A stretch of 64,000 nucleotides of DNA from Aerosticca soli (GCF_003967035.1 NZ_AP018560.1:1015001-1079000); one strand, 5' to 3'; positions 14,904 to 24,391 are shown, counted from the first letter of the stretch. Notes: generated from the letters alone by a model not told the origin. A program made the numbers and translations.

Positions 14904-16892
14904 TCAACGCATTGACCGCCATTGGACCATGCGGCGCGTGGAAAAATCCCGCACCGCGCGACGAAAGTTTTCCAGCAGTTCGGTGGATGCTTCAGTGCGG
15001 GCATAACGCAACTCCAGATAGCATCCCAGCAGCCTTTCGAGTTCCTTGCGACGCCTTGGGAGCTTGCGGGCCGCGCGGTGGAGGAAATGTCGCGGTCCCT
15101 CACCGCGCCGGCGCACGACACCCAGCCGCGCCAGCTTGCGCTGCAACTGCTGCCATGCGGCGCTGACCGGATCGCGCGGCTCGCGTCGCCACAGCGCCCA
15201 GGCCAGACCGAGCAGCGCGGCCAGCACGGCACCGACCGCCAGGGCCGTGCCGAGCGTGCGACTGTCGGCCTGATCGATGCCGAAAGGCGTCAACAAGCCA
15301 CGCTGCCGCAAGGCGTCGAAGCCGACAACGCCCATGGCCCACCAGCGGTTGACGACGTCCCAGCGGTCGCGCCAGTCGCTTAGCCAGCTCCGGTTCCAGC
15401 CAAGGGCCGCATCGGAGGTGCCCGCAGTGCGGCCATCCAGACGTCTTGCGCGCACGACCGCGGTGGGATCGACACGCACCCAGCCGCGGCCGGCAAGCCA
15501 CACCTCGCTCCATGCATGCGCGTCGGAGCGGCGGATGAGCAGATAGTCGCCCAGCGTATTCCAGAAGCCGCCCTGATAGCCGGTGACGATGCGCGCGGGC
15601 ACGCCGGCGGCGCGCATCAGTACGGTGAACGCCGCGGCGTAGTGTTCGCAATAGCCCTCGCGGGTGGAGAACAGGAAATCGTCCACGCGGTGATGGCCAA
15701 GCGGCGGCGGTGCCAGGCTGTAGCGGAAGCCGCCTTCGCGAAACAGGTTAAGGGCCTCCTGGACGATGGCCGCGCCGTCGCCGCCGTGGCGCGCGCGCCA
15801 GTCCTCGGCCAGCGCATGGCTGCGCGGATCCAGCCCCGGCGGCAAGCCCAGCGCGAGGCGGCGCGTGCCGGCATCGAGTGCGGGCTGCAGCCGGTAGTCG
15901 AGTGCCGATGACAGGCGGTAACTCAGGCGATCGCGCACGGGCTGCTCGCGCAACAGCTCGAATGCGCCGCTTCGTCGCGTCGCGGCGGGCACGTCGAGGG
16001 GCATGTCCAGTGCCGGCAGGACGCGCTGGTCGCTGGGTTCGAGATCGATGCGGTAAGCCACCGGCGCGCCGATGGTGGCCACCACTGCGGCTTCGCCGGC
16101 GCCCTCGGCCCGCCGCCAGCGCTCGCCGTCGTAGCGCCAGAGCACGTAGGCGCGGAAATAACGACGCCCGGCGGCCGGTGGCGGACCGTCAAAACTTACC
16201 CGCAGGGCGGGGTGGTCGTCGGTCAGGAGTTCGACGAAATCCCCCGGCGCCATCGAGTCGGCAAGGCCGGTCGTCGCGCGCGCGTCGCGCGGGGCTCCCC
16301 ACAGCGGCGCATCCAGCCGCGGAATCAGCACGAAGGCGAATACGGCCACGGGCAGCGACACCCCGAGCAGGGCGGCGCCGGGCAGCAGTGCGCGCAGGAG
16401 CGGGGGCGAATCCACCGCCGGCTCCAGCGCACGCAGTGTGGCCAGCGCCGGCAGCAAGCCGCAGGCGACCAGCACGGTGGCGATCAGTCCCTGGTCGAAC
16501 AGCAGCGCGGCCATCAGGGCGAAGCAGGCAAAACCGACGCTCACCCGCACGTCCCGCGGCGTTCCGCATTCGAAGAGTTTGAGGACGAGCAGGCCGACCG
16601 CGAGGGCGCTGCCCGGATCGCGTCCGAACAAGGTGCCATAGGCCGCGATGACCGCGCCGACCAGCAAGGCGAGCAGCGGCAATTTGAGCCAGGCCGGTGC
16701 GGTGCCCTTCCAGTGTCGCCAGGGCCAGGCCCGCACCGCCAGCAATGCGGCGAGGGCGGCCGTCAGCCAGGCCGGTAGATGCGGCGCATGCACGGCGAGC
16801 ACCAGGCCCAGGGTCAGGCACAGGGGCGCGAACACCGCACGGCCCGGCAGAGGCGGGCTCGTGGGGAGCGGTCGCGGCGCGGCGGCATTCAT
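14904..16892 (-). CDS. Membrane-bound transglutaminase-like protein (TgpA type)
   Basis: 662 residues. Residues ~20-215 hold five to seven membrane helices, a large periplasmic transglutaminase-like domain follows, then one more helix (~550-572) and a cytoplasmic tail. The cysteine-protease-like triad is visible: Cys in REGYCEHYAAAF, His in RRSDAHAWSEVWL and Asp in WVRVDPTA. This DUF3488/transglutaminase/DUF4129 architecture is that of Pseudomonas TgpA, whose substrate is not settled. Its ATG overlaps the stop of the DUF58 gene (ATGA), completing a coupled MoxR-DUF58-TgpA operon. Confidence 0.92.
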   Translation of the reverse strand: MNAAAPRPLPTSPPLPGRAVFAPLCLTLGLVLAVHAPHLPAWLTAALAALLAVRAWPWRHWKGTAPAWLKLPLLALLVGAVIAAYGTLFGRDPGSALAVGLLVLKLFECGTPRDVRVSVGFACFALMAALLFDQGLIATVLVACGLLPALATLRALEPAVDSPPLLRALLPGAALLGVSLPVAVFAFVLIPRLDAPLWGAPRDARATTGLADSMAPGDFVELLTDDHPALRVSFDGPPPAAGRRYFRAYVLWRYDGERWRRAEGAGEAAVVATIGAPVAYRIDLEPSDQRVLPALDMPLDVPAATRRSGAFELLREQPVRDRLSYRLSSALDYRLQPALDAGTRRLALGLPPGLDPRSHALAEDWRARHGGDGAAIVQEALNLFREGGFRYSLAPPPLGHHRVDDFLFSTREGYCEHYAAAFTVLMRAAGVPARIVTGYQGGFWNTLGDYLLIRRSDAHAWSEVWLAGRGWVRVDPTAVVRARRLDGRTAGTSDAALGWNRSWLSDWRDRWDVVNRWWAMGVVGFDALRQRGLLTPFGIDQADSRTLGTALAVGAVLAALLGLAWALWRREPRDPVSAAWQQLQRKLARLGVVRRRGEGPRHFLHRAARKLPRRRKELERLLGCYLELRYARTEASTELLENFRRAVRDFSTRRMVQWRSMR

Positions 16893-17830
16893 GGCAGCAG
16901 CGCCAGGGCGCTCATGCAGCGCGCGTAATGGGCATCACCGCTGCCAGGCTCGATGGTTTCCGCCGGCAAACGCAGTCCGAACCGCCAACCGCCGGCGTGC
17001 GCTTCGTTGATCCAGCGCGCCAGCCGGGCGATGCGCGCCTCGGGATCGAGGCCGGCCAAGGCGTACCAGTCCAGCCGCCAGTCTTCGATCGTCCGCGGCG
17101 GCTCCAAATCCCGCACCAGCCATGCGTCATGCCGGGCGCTGGCCTTCCAGGCCACCCGCCGCAGGGGATCGCCATGGCGGTAGGGCCGCAGTTGCAGGGT
17201 GTCTTCGCCTTCGGATTGCCGGCGTGGCGCATCGTGCGTCCCTGGCGGCGGCGGTCCCGCGGCTTCTGCGCGCGGCCAGATCAGTGCCGCCGGCGCGGGG
17301 CGCAGCCAGCTCCATGCGCGAAACAAGCCGAGCGGCCAGGTGGTGGACACGCGCAAAGGGGGAAGCTCGAGCCAGCCGCGGCGTTCGGTGGGCCAGGACA
17401 GCGTGATGTCGGCGCGGCGGTCCAGGCTGAAGGCGAGCTGCGCGGTGCCGGCGCTCACCACGATCGCCTGGCGCGGCCGCGACGCGGCGAAGCCGAGCGT
17501 GAATGAGAGCGGTTCCCCGGCGGCGACCTGCGCAAAGGAAAGCGTTTCCAGGCGCAGGCCATCGAGATTGCGGAAGGCCACCAGCATGCTGGCGGCGGCG
17601 GCGGCGCCGAGCAGGCAGGTGAGCAGCAGCGCGGCGTTGTTGGCGTAGTTGAGCGCGCCCAGCAGCATGACCAGGAGCAGCACGCCGAAGCCGAGGCCGA
17701 AGCCGGTCGGCACGATGTAGATGCGCCGTCGGTCGAGCTCGATCGGCAGCAGCTCCGGCCCGCGCAGCCGGGTGAGTGCGGGCAGCCGCCGCTCGGCCAG
17801 GCGGGCGAGGCGCTGCAACGCCGCGTGCAT
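16889..17830 (-). CDS. DUF58 domain protein with two membrane helices
   Basis: 313 residues. Two N-terminal helices (about residues 40-85, YIVPTGFGLGFGVLLLVMLL and AALLLTCLLGAAAAASMLV) anchor it. The C-terminal half has the DUF58 core LRPYRHGDPLRRVAWKASAR. In MoxR systems this protein is thought to be the partner of the AAA ATPase, often with a vWA-like fold. The ATG at 17830 is shared by one base with the MoxR stop, and the stop overlaps tgpA. Confidence 0.9.
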   Translation of the reverse strand: MHAALQRLARLAERRLPALTRLRGPELLPIELDRRRIYIVPTGFGLGFGVLLLVMLLGALNYANNAALLLTCLLGAAAAASMLVAFRNLDGLRLETLSFAQVAAGEPLSFTLGFAASRPRQAIVVSAGTAQLAFSLDRRADITLSWPTERRGWLELPPLRVSTTWPLGLFRAWSWLRPAPAALIWPRAEAAGPPPPGTHDAPRRQSEGEDTLQLRPYRHGDPLRRVAWKASARHDAWLVRDLEPPRTIEDWRLDWYALAGLDPEARIARLARWINEAHAGGWRFGLRLPAETIEPGSGDAHYARCMSALALLP

Positions 17831-18771
17831 CAGTCCACCGCGACCTCGGCGAGCAGCGCCCGGGCCAGCGCCTCGCCGCTTGCCCCGCGCGCAGGTACCA
17901 GGCGGTGGCCGGCCAGCGGCACGAAGACCGCCTGCACATCCTCGGGCAGCACGTAGCGACGCCGGCCGAGCAGCGCCCAGGCCCGCGCCGCGCCGAGCAG
18001 GGACAACCCTGCCCGCGGCGAGAGCCCGAGCCGGATCTCCGGGTGCCGACGGCTGGCGGTGAGCAATGCCTGCAGATAATCGAGCAGGGCGGGGCTGGCG
18101 GTCAGCTGCTGGGCTTGCTGATGCAAGGCGATGAGGTCGGCGCCGGTGAGCAGCGCGCGGTGCCGGTCGAGCCACTCGCGGCGGTCGTTGCCGGTGAGCA
18201 GGTCGCGCTCGGCGGCAGGATCCGGATAGCCGAGGGACAGCCTCAGCATGAAGCGGTCCAGCTGCGAGTCGGGCAACGGAAAAGTGCCGTTGAGATCGAG
18301 CGGATTCTGCGTGGCGACCACGAAGAACGGCTGTGGCAGCGCGTGGGTCTGTCCGTCCACGGTGACCTGCCCCTCGGCCATCGCCTCGAGCAGGGCGCTC
18401 TGCGTCTTGGGCGTGGCCCGGTTGATCTCGTCCGCCAGCAGCAGGCCGGTGAAGATCGGGCCGGGATGGAAATGGAAACGGCCGTCCTCGCGCGTGTAGA
18501 CGCTGACCCCGATAATGTCCGCCGGCAAGAGATCGCTGGTGAACTGCACGCGCTTGAAGTCGAGCGCGAAGCTCGCCGCCAGCGCATGGGCCAGGGTGGT
18601 CTTGCCGACCCCAGGCACGTCCTCCAGGAGCAGATGACCGCCGGCGATGAGCCCGGCGAAGGCCAGTTTCACCTGACGCGGCTTGCCGAGCAGTACCTGG
18701 TTGACCTGCGCCATGGCCGCCTGCAGGCGTAGATGCAAGGGGTCTTCGGGCGACACGGAGGGGACGGACAT
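17830..18771 (-). CDS. MoxR-family AAA+ ATPase
   Basis: A chaperone-like ATPase of 313 residues. Walker A is GVGKTT (residues 54-59). Walker B is LLLADEINRA near 116, followed by the MoxR signature TPKTQSALLEAMAEGQVTVDG and sensor 1 VVATQNPLDLNGTFPLP. It heads a coupled operon with DUF58 and TgpA-like genes. The start at 18771 has no clear ribosome site on the minus strand; an in-frame start further upstream is possible. Its CAT shares bases with the ATG of the divergent glycosyltransferase. Confidence 0.93.
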   Translation of the reverse strand: MSVPSVSPEDPLHLRLQAAMAQVNQVLLGKPRQVKLAFAGLIAGGHLLLEDVPGVGKTTLAHALAASFALDFKRVQFTSDLLPADIIGVSVYTREDGRFHFHPGPIFTGLLLADEINRATPKTQSALLEAMAEGQVTVDGQTHALPQPFFVVATQNPLDLNGTFPLPDSQLDRFMLRLSLGYPDPAAERDLLTGNDRREWLDRHRALLTGADLIALHQQAQQLTASPALLDYLQALLTASRRHPEIRLGLSPRAGLSLLGAARAWALLGRRRYVLPEDVQAVFVPLAGHRLVPARGASGEALARALLAEVAVD

Positions 18772-20386
18772 GGGTTTCGCGCACGACCGGCGCATGGCAA
18801 CAGACGAGGGCAGTGTAGCGGGGGCGGAAAAGCGCTGGCGAGCGGTCTTCGTCGCGGTTTTTCTGCTGCTGTCGATCTTCAAGGGCGTGCTCGCCTGGCG
18901 GCTGCAGCCGTTCGTCGACGAGGCCTTCTACTGGCAGGAAAGCCGCCATCTGGCCTGGGGTTACAGCGACTTGCCGCCGCTCACCGCCTGGCTGATCCGT
19001 CTGGGCGAGGCGCTTGCCGGACACGGTCCGTGGGGGATGCGCTGGCCATTCCTCTTGCTTGGCATGGCATGGCCTTGGCTGCTGGTCGCCTTTGCCAGGC
19101 GCGCCTTCGGCGATGCGCGTGCGGCCTGGCAGGCGGGCTTGGGTTGTCTGTTGCTGCCGCTGGCGGGGACGCTCGGCGTGCTGGCCTTGCCGGACGTGCC
19201 TTTGACCTTCGCCGCCGTGCTCGCGATCTATGCGCAATGGCGGGCGGCGAGCGAGAACCGTCTCTGGCCATGGTGGCTGCTGGGGGCCGCATTGGCGCTG
19301 GGTTTCATGACGCATTACCGCGGTGCGATGCCGGCGCTCACCGCGCTCTTCTTCGGCATCACCGACGCGCGCAGACGACGGTTGTGGCGCGGAGCCGGGC
19401 CCTGGCTCGCCGTCTTGCTCGCTGCGCTGGGACTGGTCCCGCTCGTCATCTCCAACTGGCAGCAGCGCGGCGCGAGCCTGGCTTTCCAGCTGGTCGAGCG
19501 CAACCCCTGGCGCTTCCATGCCGATGCCTTGGCGCAGCCGCTCGAACAGGCGCTCGCCTGCACGCCGGTCCTCTATGGACTGCTGTTGTGGGCAGCCTGG
19601 CAGGCCTGGCGGCGCCGGCATGAAACGGCGTGGCATCTCATCGCCACCCAGGCGATCGGCTTCCTCGGGCTGTATTTTGTGCTGGGCCTGTTCGCCGATG
19701 ATCTGCGGTTCCGCGCGCATTGGCCCTTGCCGGGCTATCTGCCGCTGATGGCCGCGCTCGCGGTACTCGTCCGGGAACGCGGCGCGATGCGCGGCGCCTT
19801 GGTTGCAGGCTGCGGCTTGGCCGCCTTGGGTTTGAGCCTCGGCCTGGCCTGGCTCGGGCTTGCCGCTGGCGAACACGGTCCCGGCTGGCTGGCCGGCAGC
19901 AAGCTTTTCCCCAGCCATTTCGTCGGCTGGCGCGAAGCGGCGCGGGAAGCGACGCGCCTGCCCGAGGCCGCGGGCCTGCCCTGGGTGGCCGACAATTTCA
20001 TGCTCGCCGCCGAACTGGATTTCGCCACCGCCGGCCGTCATCCGATCTACGTGCTGGACAACCCGCTCAACGCCAAGCATGGCCGGGCCGTGCAGGTGGC
20101 GCTCTGGCGCCGCGACGAGACCGCCCTGCGTGCCGAGCATGCCGGTGATGCGGTGCTGTTGATTGTCGACGAGACGGCCGTGCGTGAACGGGATCGCCTC
20201 GCCTGGCTGGGCTCGCTGTGCGCGCGGCTCGTGGAGCTGCGACCGCGCGAACGGCTGGAGCTCTTCGCCGGCGCCAAGCCGATCGCCTTCTATCTCGCCC
20301 GTGTGCCGGTCAATCCACTAGTGGCGGGCGACCCCGCCGCCTGCGTGGCCTGGCGTGCCGCCCATGTCGCGCGCTACGGCCAATGA
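18770..20386 (+). CDS. GT39/ArnT-like membrane glycosyltransferase
   Basis: 538 residues with about ten to twelve membrane helices. The first periplasmic loop carries the acidic pair FVDEAFYWQESRHLAWGYSD typical of the PMT/ArnT (GT39/GT83) fold, and KPIAFYLARV lies near the C-terminus. These enzymes move a sugar from an undecaprenyl- or dolichyl-phosphate carrier to lipid A or protein; the acceptor here is unknown. GGAGGGG at 18757-18763 supports the ATG at 18770; the ATG at 18794 is an alternative. Divergent from moxR with no intergenic space if 18770 is right. Confidence 0.85.
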   Translation: MGFAHDRRMATDEGSVAGAEKRWRAVFVAVFLLLSIFKGVLAWRLQPFVDEAFYWQESRHLAWGYSDLPPLTAWLIRLGEALAGHGPWGMRWPFLLLGMAWPWLLVAFARRAFGDARAAWQAGLGCLLLPLAGTLGVLALPDVPLTFAAVLAIYAQWRAASENRLWPWWLLGAALALGFMTHYRGAMPALTALFFGITDARRRRLWRGAGPWLAVLLAALGLVPLVISNWQQRGASLAFQLVERNPWRFHADALAQPLEQALACTPVLYGLLLWAAWQAWRRRHETAWHLIATQAIGFLGLYFVLGLFADDLRFRAHWPLPGYLPLMAALAVLVRERGAMRGALVAGCGLAALGLSLGLAWLGLAAGEHGPGWLAGSKLFPSHFVGWREAAREATRLPEAAGLPWVADNFMLAAELDFATAGRHPIYVLDNPLNAKHGRAVQVALWRRDETALRAEHAGDAVLLIVDETAVRERDRLAWLGSLCARLVELRPRERLELFAGAKPIAFYLARVPVNPLVAGDPAACVAWRAAHVARYGQ

Positions 20387-20420
20387 GCGCGACCGTCGGC
20401 GCGTTTCTGCGCGCCGCAGC

Positions 20421-20960
20421 TCACCCGGCCGGCGGTTCGCGGCGGATCTGCGCCTGCATGGCGCGGTCGAGCTCACCCTGTGCCGCGCCCAGTTCGCGCA
20501 GCAGCGGTTCGAGCCGGTCGCGGGTGGCGGTCATGGCGGCCGCCGCGCGATCCAGTTCCTCGACGCTGGCCTGCGCCGCCCGGTCGCGAATCCAGATGCG
20601 CTGGCCCAGCAGGGCGCGCAGGCCGGCGTCGATGGCCTGGCGCGCGTGGGCCTCGCCGGCATCGGGCAGATCAGGGTTGGAGGACATCACCGCGTGGGCC
20701 TGCAACAGACCGCTCCGGCAATGGCGCAGGTCCGCCTCCAGCTGGTCGGCCAGGGCCAGCAGGTGATGGATCTTGAGCGCATGCCGATCATGCCGACGCC
20801 CACGCCGCCACGAGTGCAACGCCAGGGTGAGCAGCAGCGCCAAGACCACACTGCCGGCGAGGGCAAGGGCAACGTTCAAGGAAGCGGGCGGTCCGTTCGC
20901 AGGAAGATGCCAGTCTGCCCCATGCGGCGCCACCAGGCCAAGGTGCCGCTGGCATGGCAT
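20421..20960 (-). CDS. Hypothetical membrane-anchored protein
   Basis: 179 residues, one membrane helix (VALALAGSVVLALLLTLALH, ~30-49), a short basic stretch (RRGRRHDRH), then a mainly helical Ala/Leu/Arg-rich domain with possible coiled coil (residues ~120-170). Unrecognised. The start is uncertain: the ATG at 20960 gives a 28-residue leader before the helix. It abuts the yceD promoter and is transcribed away from it. Confidence 0.55.
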   Translation of the reverse strand: MPCQRHLGLVAPHGADWHLPANGPPASLNVALALAGSVVLALLLTLALHSWRRGRRHDRHALKIHHLLALADQLEADLRHCRSGLLQAHAVMSSNPDLPDAGEAHARQAIDAGLRALLGQRIWIRDRAAQASVEELDRAAAAMTATRDRLEPLLRELGAAQGELDRAMQAQIRREPPAG

Positions 20961-20964
20961 GTGT

Positions 20965-20992
20965 TTGACGCTCCGGATGAAACCGGTAGAAT
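20965..20992 (+). promoter_or_regulatory. Sigma-70-type promoter for yceD-rpmF
   Basis: TTGACG (20965-20970), 16-nt spacer, TAGAAT (20987-20992). The predicted start is only a few bases before the yceD ATG at 21003, so the mRNA may be nearly leaderless. Confidence 0.65.
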
Positions 20993-21002
20993 GCGCCGGA
21001 TT

Positions 21003-21509
21003 ATGTCTGTGTCGCTGCCCGAGTCCGTCGATGCTTGGCGCATGGTCTCGGCACGGCGCGCGTTCGCCGGCGAGCTGCCCATTTCCGCCATGCCGCGCCT
21101 GTGCGAGGTCCTCGCGGACCGCGCCGGCGTGGCGCAGTATGAAATGGCGTTCGGCCGCGACGAGCTCGGTACGGCCTGCCTCGACCTCAAGGTACGGGCG
21201 CCGGTGACGCTGCTCTGCCAGCGCACACTGGAGCCGTTCGTACTGCCGCTCGCAGTGGAAGTCAGACTGGGCATGATCCGTGCGGAAAACGAGGAAGCCG
21301 GCCTGCCACCGGGCTGCGAGCCGCTGCTGATCGGCGCGGATGCGCGGCTCAAGCCGGCCGAGGTGATCGAGGACGAACTCCTCCTCGCGCTGCCGCTGGT
21401 GCCGATGGACCCGCAGGGTGCCTTGCCGGCGGCGGAGGCGACTTCGCCCGACGAGGACGAGGCCGTGGCCAATCCCTTCGCGATCCTGCGCGAACTCAAA
21501 CGATCCTGA
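21003..21509 (+). CDS. yceD: DUF177/YceD 23S rRNA accumulation protein
   Basis: 168 residues. Hallmarks are the N-terminal [14 protein letters not shown] and the CxxC-derived [20 protein letters not shown], then the acidic C-terminal part ending [10 protein letters not shown], as in YceD. The E. coli protein is needed for normal 23S rRNA levels and its gene is next to rpmF, as here (25-nt gap). Only one Cys of the usual pair is obvious in the CQR motif. Confidence 0.92.
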   Translation: MSVSLPESVDAWRMVSARRAFAGELPISAMPRLCEVLADRAGVAQYEMAFGRDELGTACLDLKVRAPVTLLCQRTLEPFVLPLAVEVRLGMIRAENEEAGLPPGCEPLLIGADARLKPAEVIEDELLLALPLVPMDPQGALPAAEATSPDEDEAVANPFAILRELKRS

Positions 21510-21534
21510 AAAAGCTCAAACGGAGAAACACCCC

Positions 21535-21729
21535 ATGGCCGTCCAGAAAAGCCGCAAGACCCCTTCGACCCGCGGCATGCGCCGCGCGCACGACAAGCTC
21601 AAGCCCGTGCAGCTGGCCACCGACCCCACCAGCGGCGAGGTGCATCGTCGTCACCACGTCACTGCCGACGGCTATTACCGCGGCAAGAAGGTCATCGATA
21701 CCGCCACGGCCGTGGTCGACGAGGACTGA
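21535..21729 (+). CDS. rpmF: 50S ribosomal protein L32
   Basis: 64 residues beginning [20 protein letters not shown], the L32 signature, ending [11 protein letters not shown]. The zinc-binding cysteines of some L32 proteins are absent, so this is the zinc-independent form. GGAG before the ATG; between yceD and fabH as in most gammaproteobacteria. Confidence 0.97.
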   Translation: MAVQKSRKTPSTRGMRRAHDKLKPVQLATDPTSGEVHRRHHVTADGYYRGKKVIDTATAVVDED

Positions 21730-21860
21730 AGCGACGCCCGCGTCGCGTCCAAGACCTCGCACGCATCGCATCGGCTGGACTCAACGGCCAGCCCCGGGCG
21801 AAACGGCCGGCGTGGAAGGATGCCGGCCTCCCCCGCAGGACGGCACTGCACGGATAATCC

Positions 21861-22835
21861 ATGACCGCCATCTATTCCCGCATCCTCGGCACGGGTAGTG
21901 CACTGCCGGAACGCGTACTCACCAACGCGGACCTCGAGACCTTCGTCGATACCAGCGACGAATGGATCCGTGCCCGCACCGGCATCCGTGAGCGCCACGT
22001 GGCGGCTCCCGGCGAAACCACCGGCGATCTGGCCCATGCGGCGGCCGTGCGCGCGCTCGAGGCGGCGGGCGTGAAGCCGAGCGAGATCGAACTCATCGTG
22101 CTCGGCACCACCACGCCGGACATCATCTTTCCCTCCACCGCCTGCCTGGTGCAGGACCGGCTGGGCGCCAACGGCTGCGCCGCGTTCGATGTCAATGCGG
22201 CTTGCTCGGGCTTCGTCTATGCCTTAGGTATCGCCGACAAGTTCATCCGCAGCGGACAGACACGCAAGGCACTGGTGATCGGCGCCGAGACCCTGACCCG
22301 CATGGTGGACTGGAGCGAGCGCGAAACCTGTGTGCTGTTCGGCGACGGCGCCGGCGCGGTGGTGCTCGAGGCCGCCAGCGAACCCGGCATCTATGCCACC
22401 TGCCTGCATGCCGACGGCGGCTACAAGGACCTGCTCTACAACCCGGTCGGCGTCTCGGTCGGTTTCAAGGATGAGCCCAATCACGGCGTGCGCATCCGCA
22501 TGTCCGGCCGCGAGGTCTTCAAGGTGGCGGTGAAGACCCTGGATTCGCTGGTCGGCGAGACCCTCGCGGCCGCGAACATGCGCGAGAGCGACATCGACTG
22601 GCTGATCCCGCATCAGGCCAACCTGCGCATCATCGAGGCCACCGCCAAGCGCCTCAACATGTCGATGGAGCGGGTGGTGGTGACCGTCGATCAGCATGCC
22701 AATACGTCCTCAGGTTCGGTGCCGCTGGCGCTGGACTATGCGGTGCGCTCGGGCCGCATCCAGCGCGGCCAGAACCTCCTGCTAGAAGCCTTCGGCGGCG
22801 GCTTCACCTGGGCATCGGCGCTGCTGCGCTATTGA
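21861..22835 (+). CDS. fabH: 3-oxoacyl-ACP synthase III
   Basis: Condenses acetyl-CoA with malonyl-ACP to start fatty-acid synthesis. 324 residues with the triad C115 (NAACSGFVYAL), H251 (WLIPHQANLRII) and N281 (QHANTSSGSVP), and the GFGGG-like end EAFGGGFTWAS. In relatives fabD, fabG, acpP and fabF follow. Here a 123-nt gap and an IS follow instead, and no other fab gene is in the window. Confidence 0.96.
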   Translation: MTAIYSRILGTGSALPERVLTNADLETFVDTSDEWIRARTGIRERHVAAPGETTGDLAHAAAVRALEAAGVKPSEIELIVLGTTTPDIIFPSTACLVQDRLGANGCAAFDVNAACSGFVYALGIADKFIRSGQTRKALVIGAETLTRMVDWSERETCVLFGDGAGAVVLEAASEPGIYATCLHADGGYKDLLYNPVGVSVGFKDEPNHGVRIRMSGREVFKVAVKTLDSLVGETLAAANMRESDIDWLIPHQANLRIIEATAKRLNMSMERVVVTVDQHANTSSGSVPLALDYAVRSGRIQRGQNLLLEAFGGGFTWASALLRY

Positions 22836-22958
22836 AACAGCGCCGGCGATCCGGCGCGTTCCCCAGGACCTTTGAGCGACATCCCGCGCGCCGGCCGGCG
22901 CCGCGTCGCTTTCGCGCGTGTTTTTCTCGCCGCTCGCCCTTCTCGTCCGGAAAAATTT

Positions 22959-24269
22959 GGTTCTTCTCCCAACTGAGTGGAGAGAGGCGCACGGCCGACG
23001 GGTCAGACTTGCTGTTCTTGAGGCAACAAACTGGGGCCGGCCGTGGCCGAGCAGGATTGTATGTCCCGTCTGGGCGGCTGGACGGGATACCGAGTTGGCA
23101 AGTGGCGTTATGAGCTGCGCAGGCAGCAGCGCTGGCTGGTGATCGAGTTGGAGCCGACGCCGGGGGCGCAGCGGCAATGCACGGGCTGTGGGCAGGCGGT
23201 CGTGGCCATCCATGACTGGACGATGCGGCGCATTCGCGAGTTGCCCGTGTTCGGTGCGCCGGTGGAGCTGCACGTGCCGCGTCTTCGGCTGGCTTGCCAG
23301 GGCTGCGGGCCGCGGCTGGAACAGTTGGACTGGCTGGATCCGCATGCGCGGGTAACGCGGCGTCTGGCCGACAGCGTGGCCCGGCTGTGTGCAGTGACGT
23401 CGGTGCTGCACGCGGCGCGTTGGCATGGCATCGACTGGAAGACGGCCAAGGCCATCGACTGGCGGGCACTGGAGCGCGATCTGGGGCCGGTGGATCTGGA
23501 GGGCGTGCGCCGGATCGCCATGGACGAGTTCGCGATCCAGAAGGGCCATCGCTACGCCACTGTGGTGGTCGATGTGGAGCGCAAGCGGGTGCTGTGGGTG
23601 GGGCGCGGCCGTTCGCGAGTCGAGATCAGGCCGTTCTTCGAACAGCTCGGGCCGGCGCGTTGCGCCCTTATCGAGGCCGTGGCCATGGACATGAACACGG
23701 CCTACGACCTGGAAGTGCGCCAGCACTGCCCGAATGCCCGCGTGGTGTACGACCTGTTCCACGTGGTCGCCAAGTACGGACGCGAGGTGATTGGCCGGGT
23801 GCGGGTGGACGCGGCCAATCAGCTGCGTCACGACAAGCCGGCGCGCCGAGTGGTCAAGCGCGCCCACTGGCTGCTGCTGCGCAATCCTCGGCGCCTGAAG
23901 GAAGCCGAACACATCCGGCTGGACGAGGTACTGGCGGCCAACCGGCCGCTGATGACGGCCTACGTGATGAAAGAACAGCTCAAGGCGCTGTGGAACGCAC
24001 CGACAGCCTGGGCGTGGCGGGCAGCCTGGAAACAATGGCTACGCCATGCCCAGGAAAGCGGCATCCCCGCCCTGACCCACTTCGCTCAATGCCTCAAACC
24101 TTACTGGCGCGGCATCCTCAGCCGGGTGCGCTGGCCCCTGCATACCGGGCTGCTCGAAGGCATCAACAACAAGATCAAGGTCATCAAGCGCATCGCCTAC
24201 GGCTACCGCGATGACGCCTACTTCTTCCTCAAGATCCGGGCGGCCTTCCCCGGAGTTGGGTGAAGAACC
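22959..24269 (+). mobile_element. ISL3-family insertion sequence, copy 2, 1311 bp, complete
   Basis: Same length, ends and encoded transposase as copy 1 and the same orientation. Flanked by a perfect 8-bp target duplication AAAAATTT (22951-22958 and 24270-24277), so the two flanks were contiguous before insertion. Sits between fabH and an HU-like gene. The two copies are 15.2 kb apart in direct orientation and could recombine to delete pncB through fabH. Confidence 0.96.
23043..24263 (+). CDS. ISL3-family transposase (copy 2)
   Basis: Protein identical to the 406-residue transposase of copy 1, with the same zinc ribbon (C46, C49, C85, C88) and D161/D216/E372 catalytic residues. GTG start at 23043 with ATG alternative 18 bp later. 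Intact. Confidence 0.95.
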   Translation: MAEQDCMSRLGGWTGYRVGKWRYELRRQQRWLVIELEPTPGAQRQCTGCGQAVVAIHDWTMRRIRELPVFGAPVELHVPRLRLACQGCGPRLEQLDWLDPHARVTRRLADSVARLCAVTSVLHAARWHGIDWKTAKAIDWRALERDLGPVDLEGVRRIAMDEFAIQKGHRYATVVVDVERKRVLWVGRGRSRVEIRPFFEQLGPARCALIEAVAMDMNTAYDLEVRQHCPNARVVYDLFHVVAKYGREVIGRVRVDAANQLRHDKPARRVVKRAHWLLLRNPRRLKEAEHIRLDEVLAANRPLMTAYVMKEQLKALWNAPTAWAWRAAWKQWLRHAQESGIPALTHFAQCLKPYWRGILSRVRWPLHTGLLEGINNKIKVIKRIAYGYRDDAYFFLKIRAAFPGVG

Positions 24270-24391
24270 AAAAATTTCCCGTGGATTCCCGCGCATTCGC
24301 CGCGCCGCTTGGGCTAGATTTGGCAGGCCGCGAAGCGGCGCGCCGTGCCAGTGGACGGCGTCATCCTTTTAGCGAAACACGGGAAGATTCC

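Noticed and set aside
16889-20140. 1083-residue minus-strand open frame
   Set aside because: Its last 313 codons are the DUF58 gene; the rest reads through moxR and the glycosyltransferase in the wrong frame or strand.
22836-24391. IS copy 2 as the cause of fab operon loss
   Set aside because: The intact 8-bp duplication on both sides indicates simple insertion without deletion of flanking DNA.
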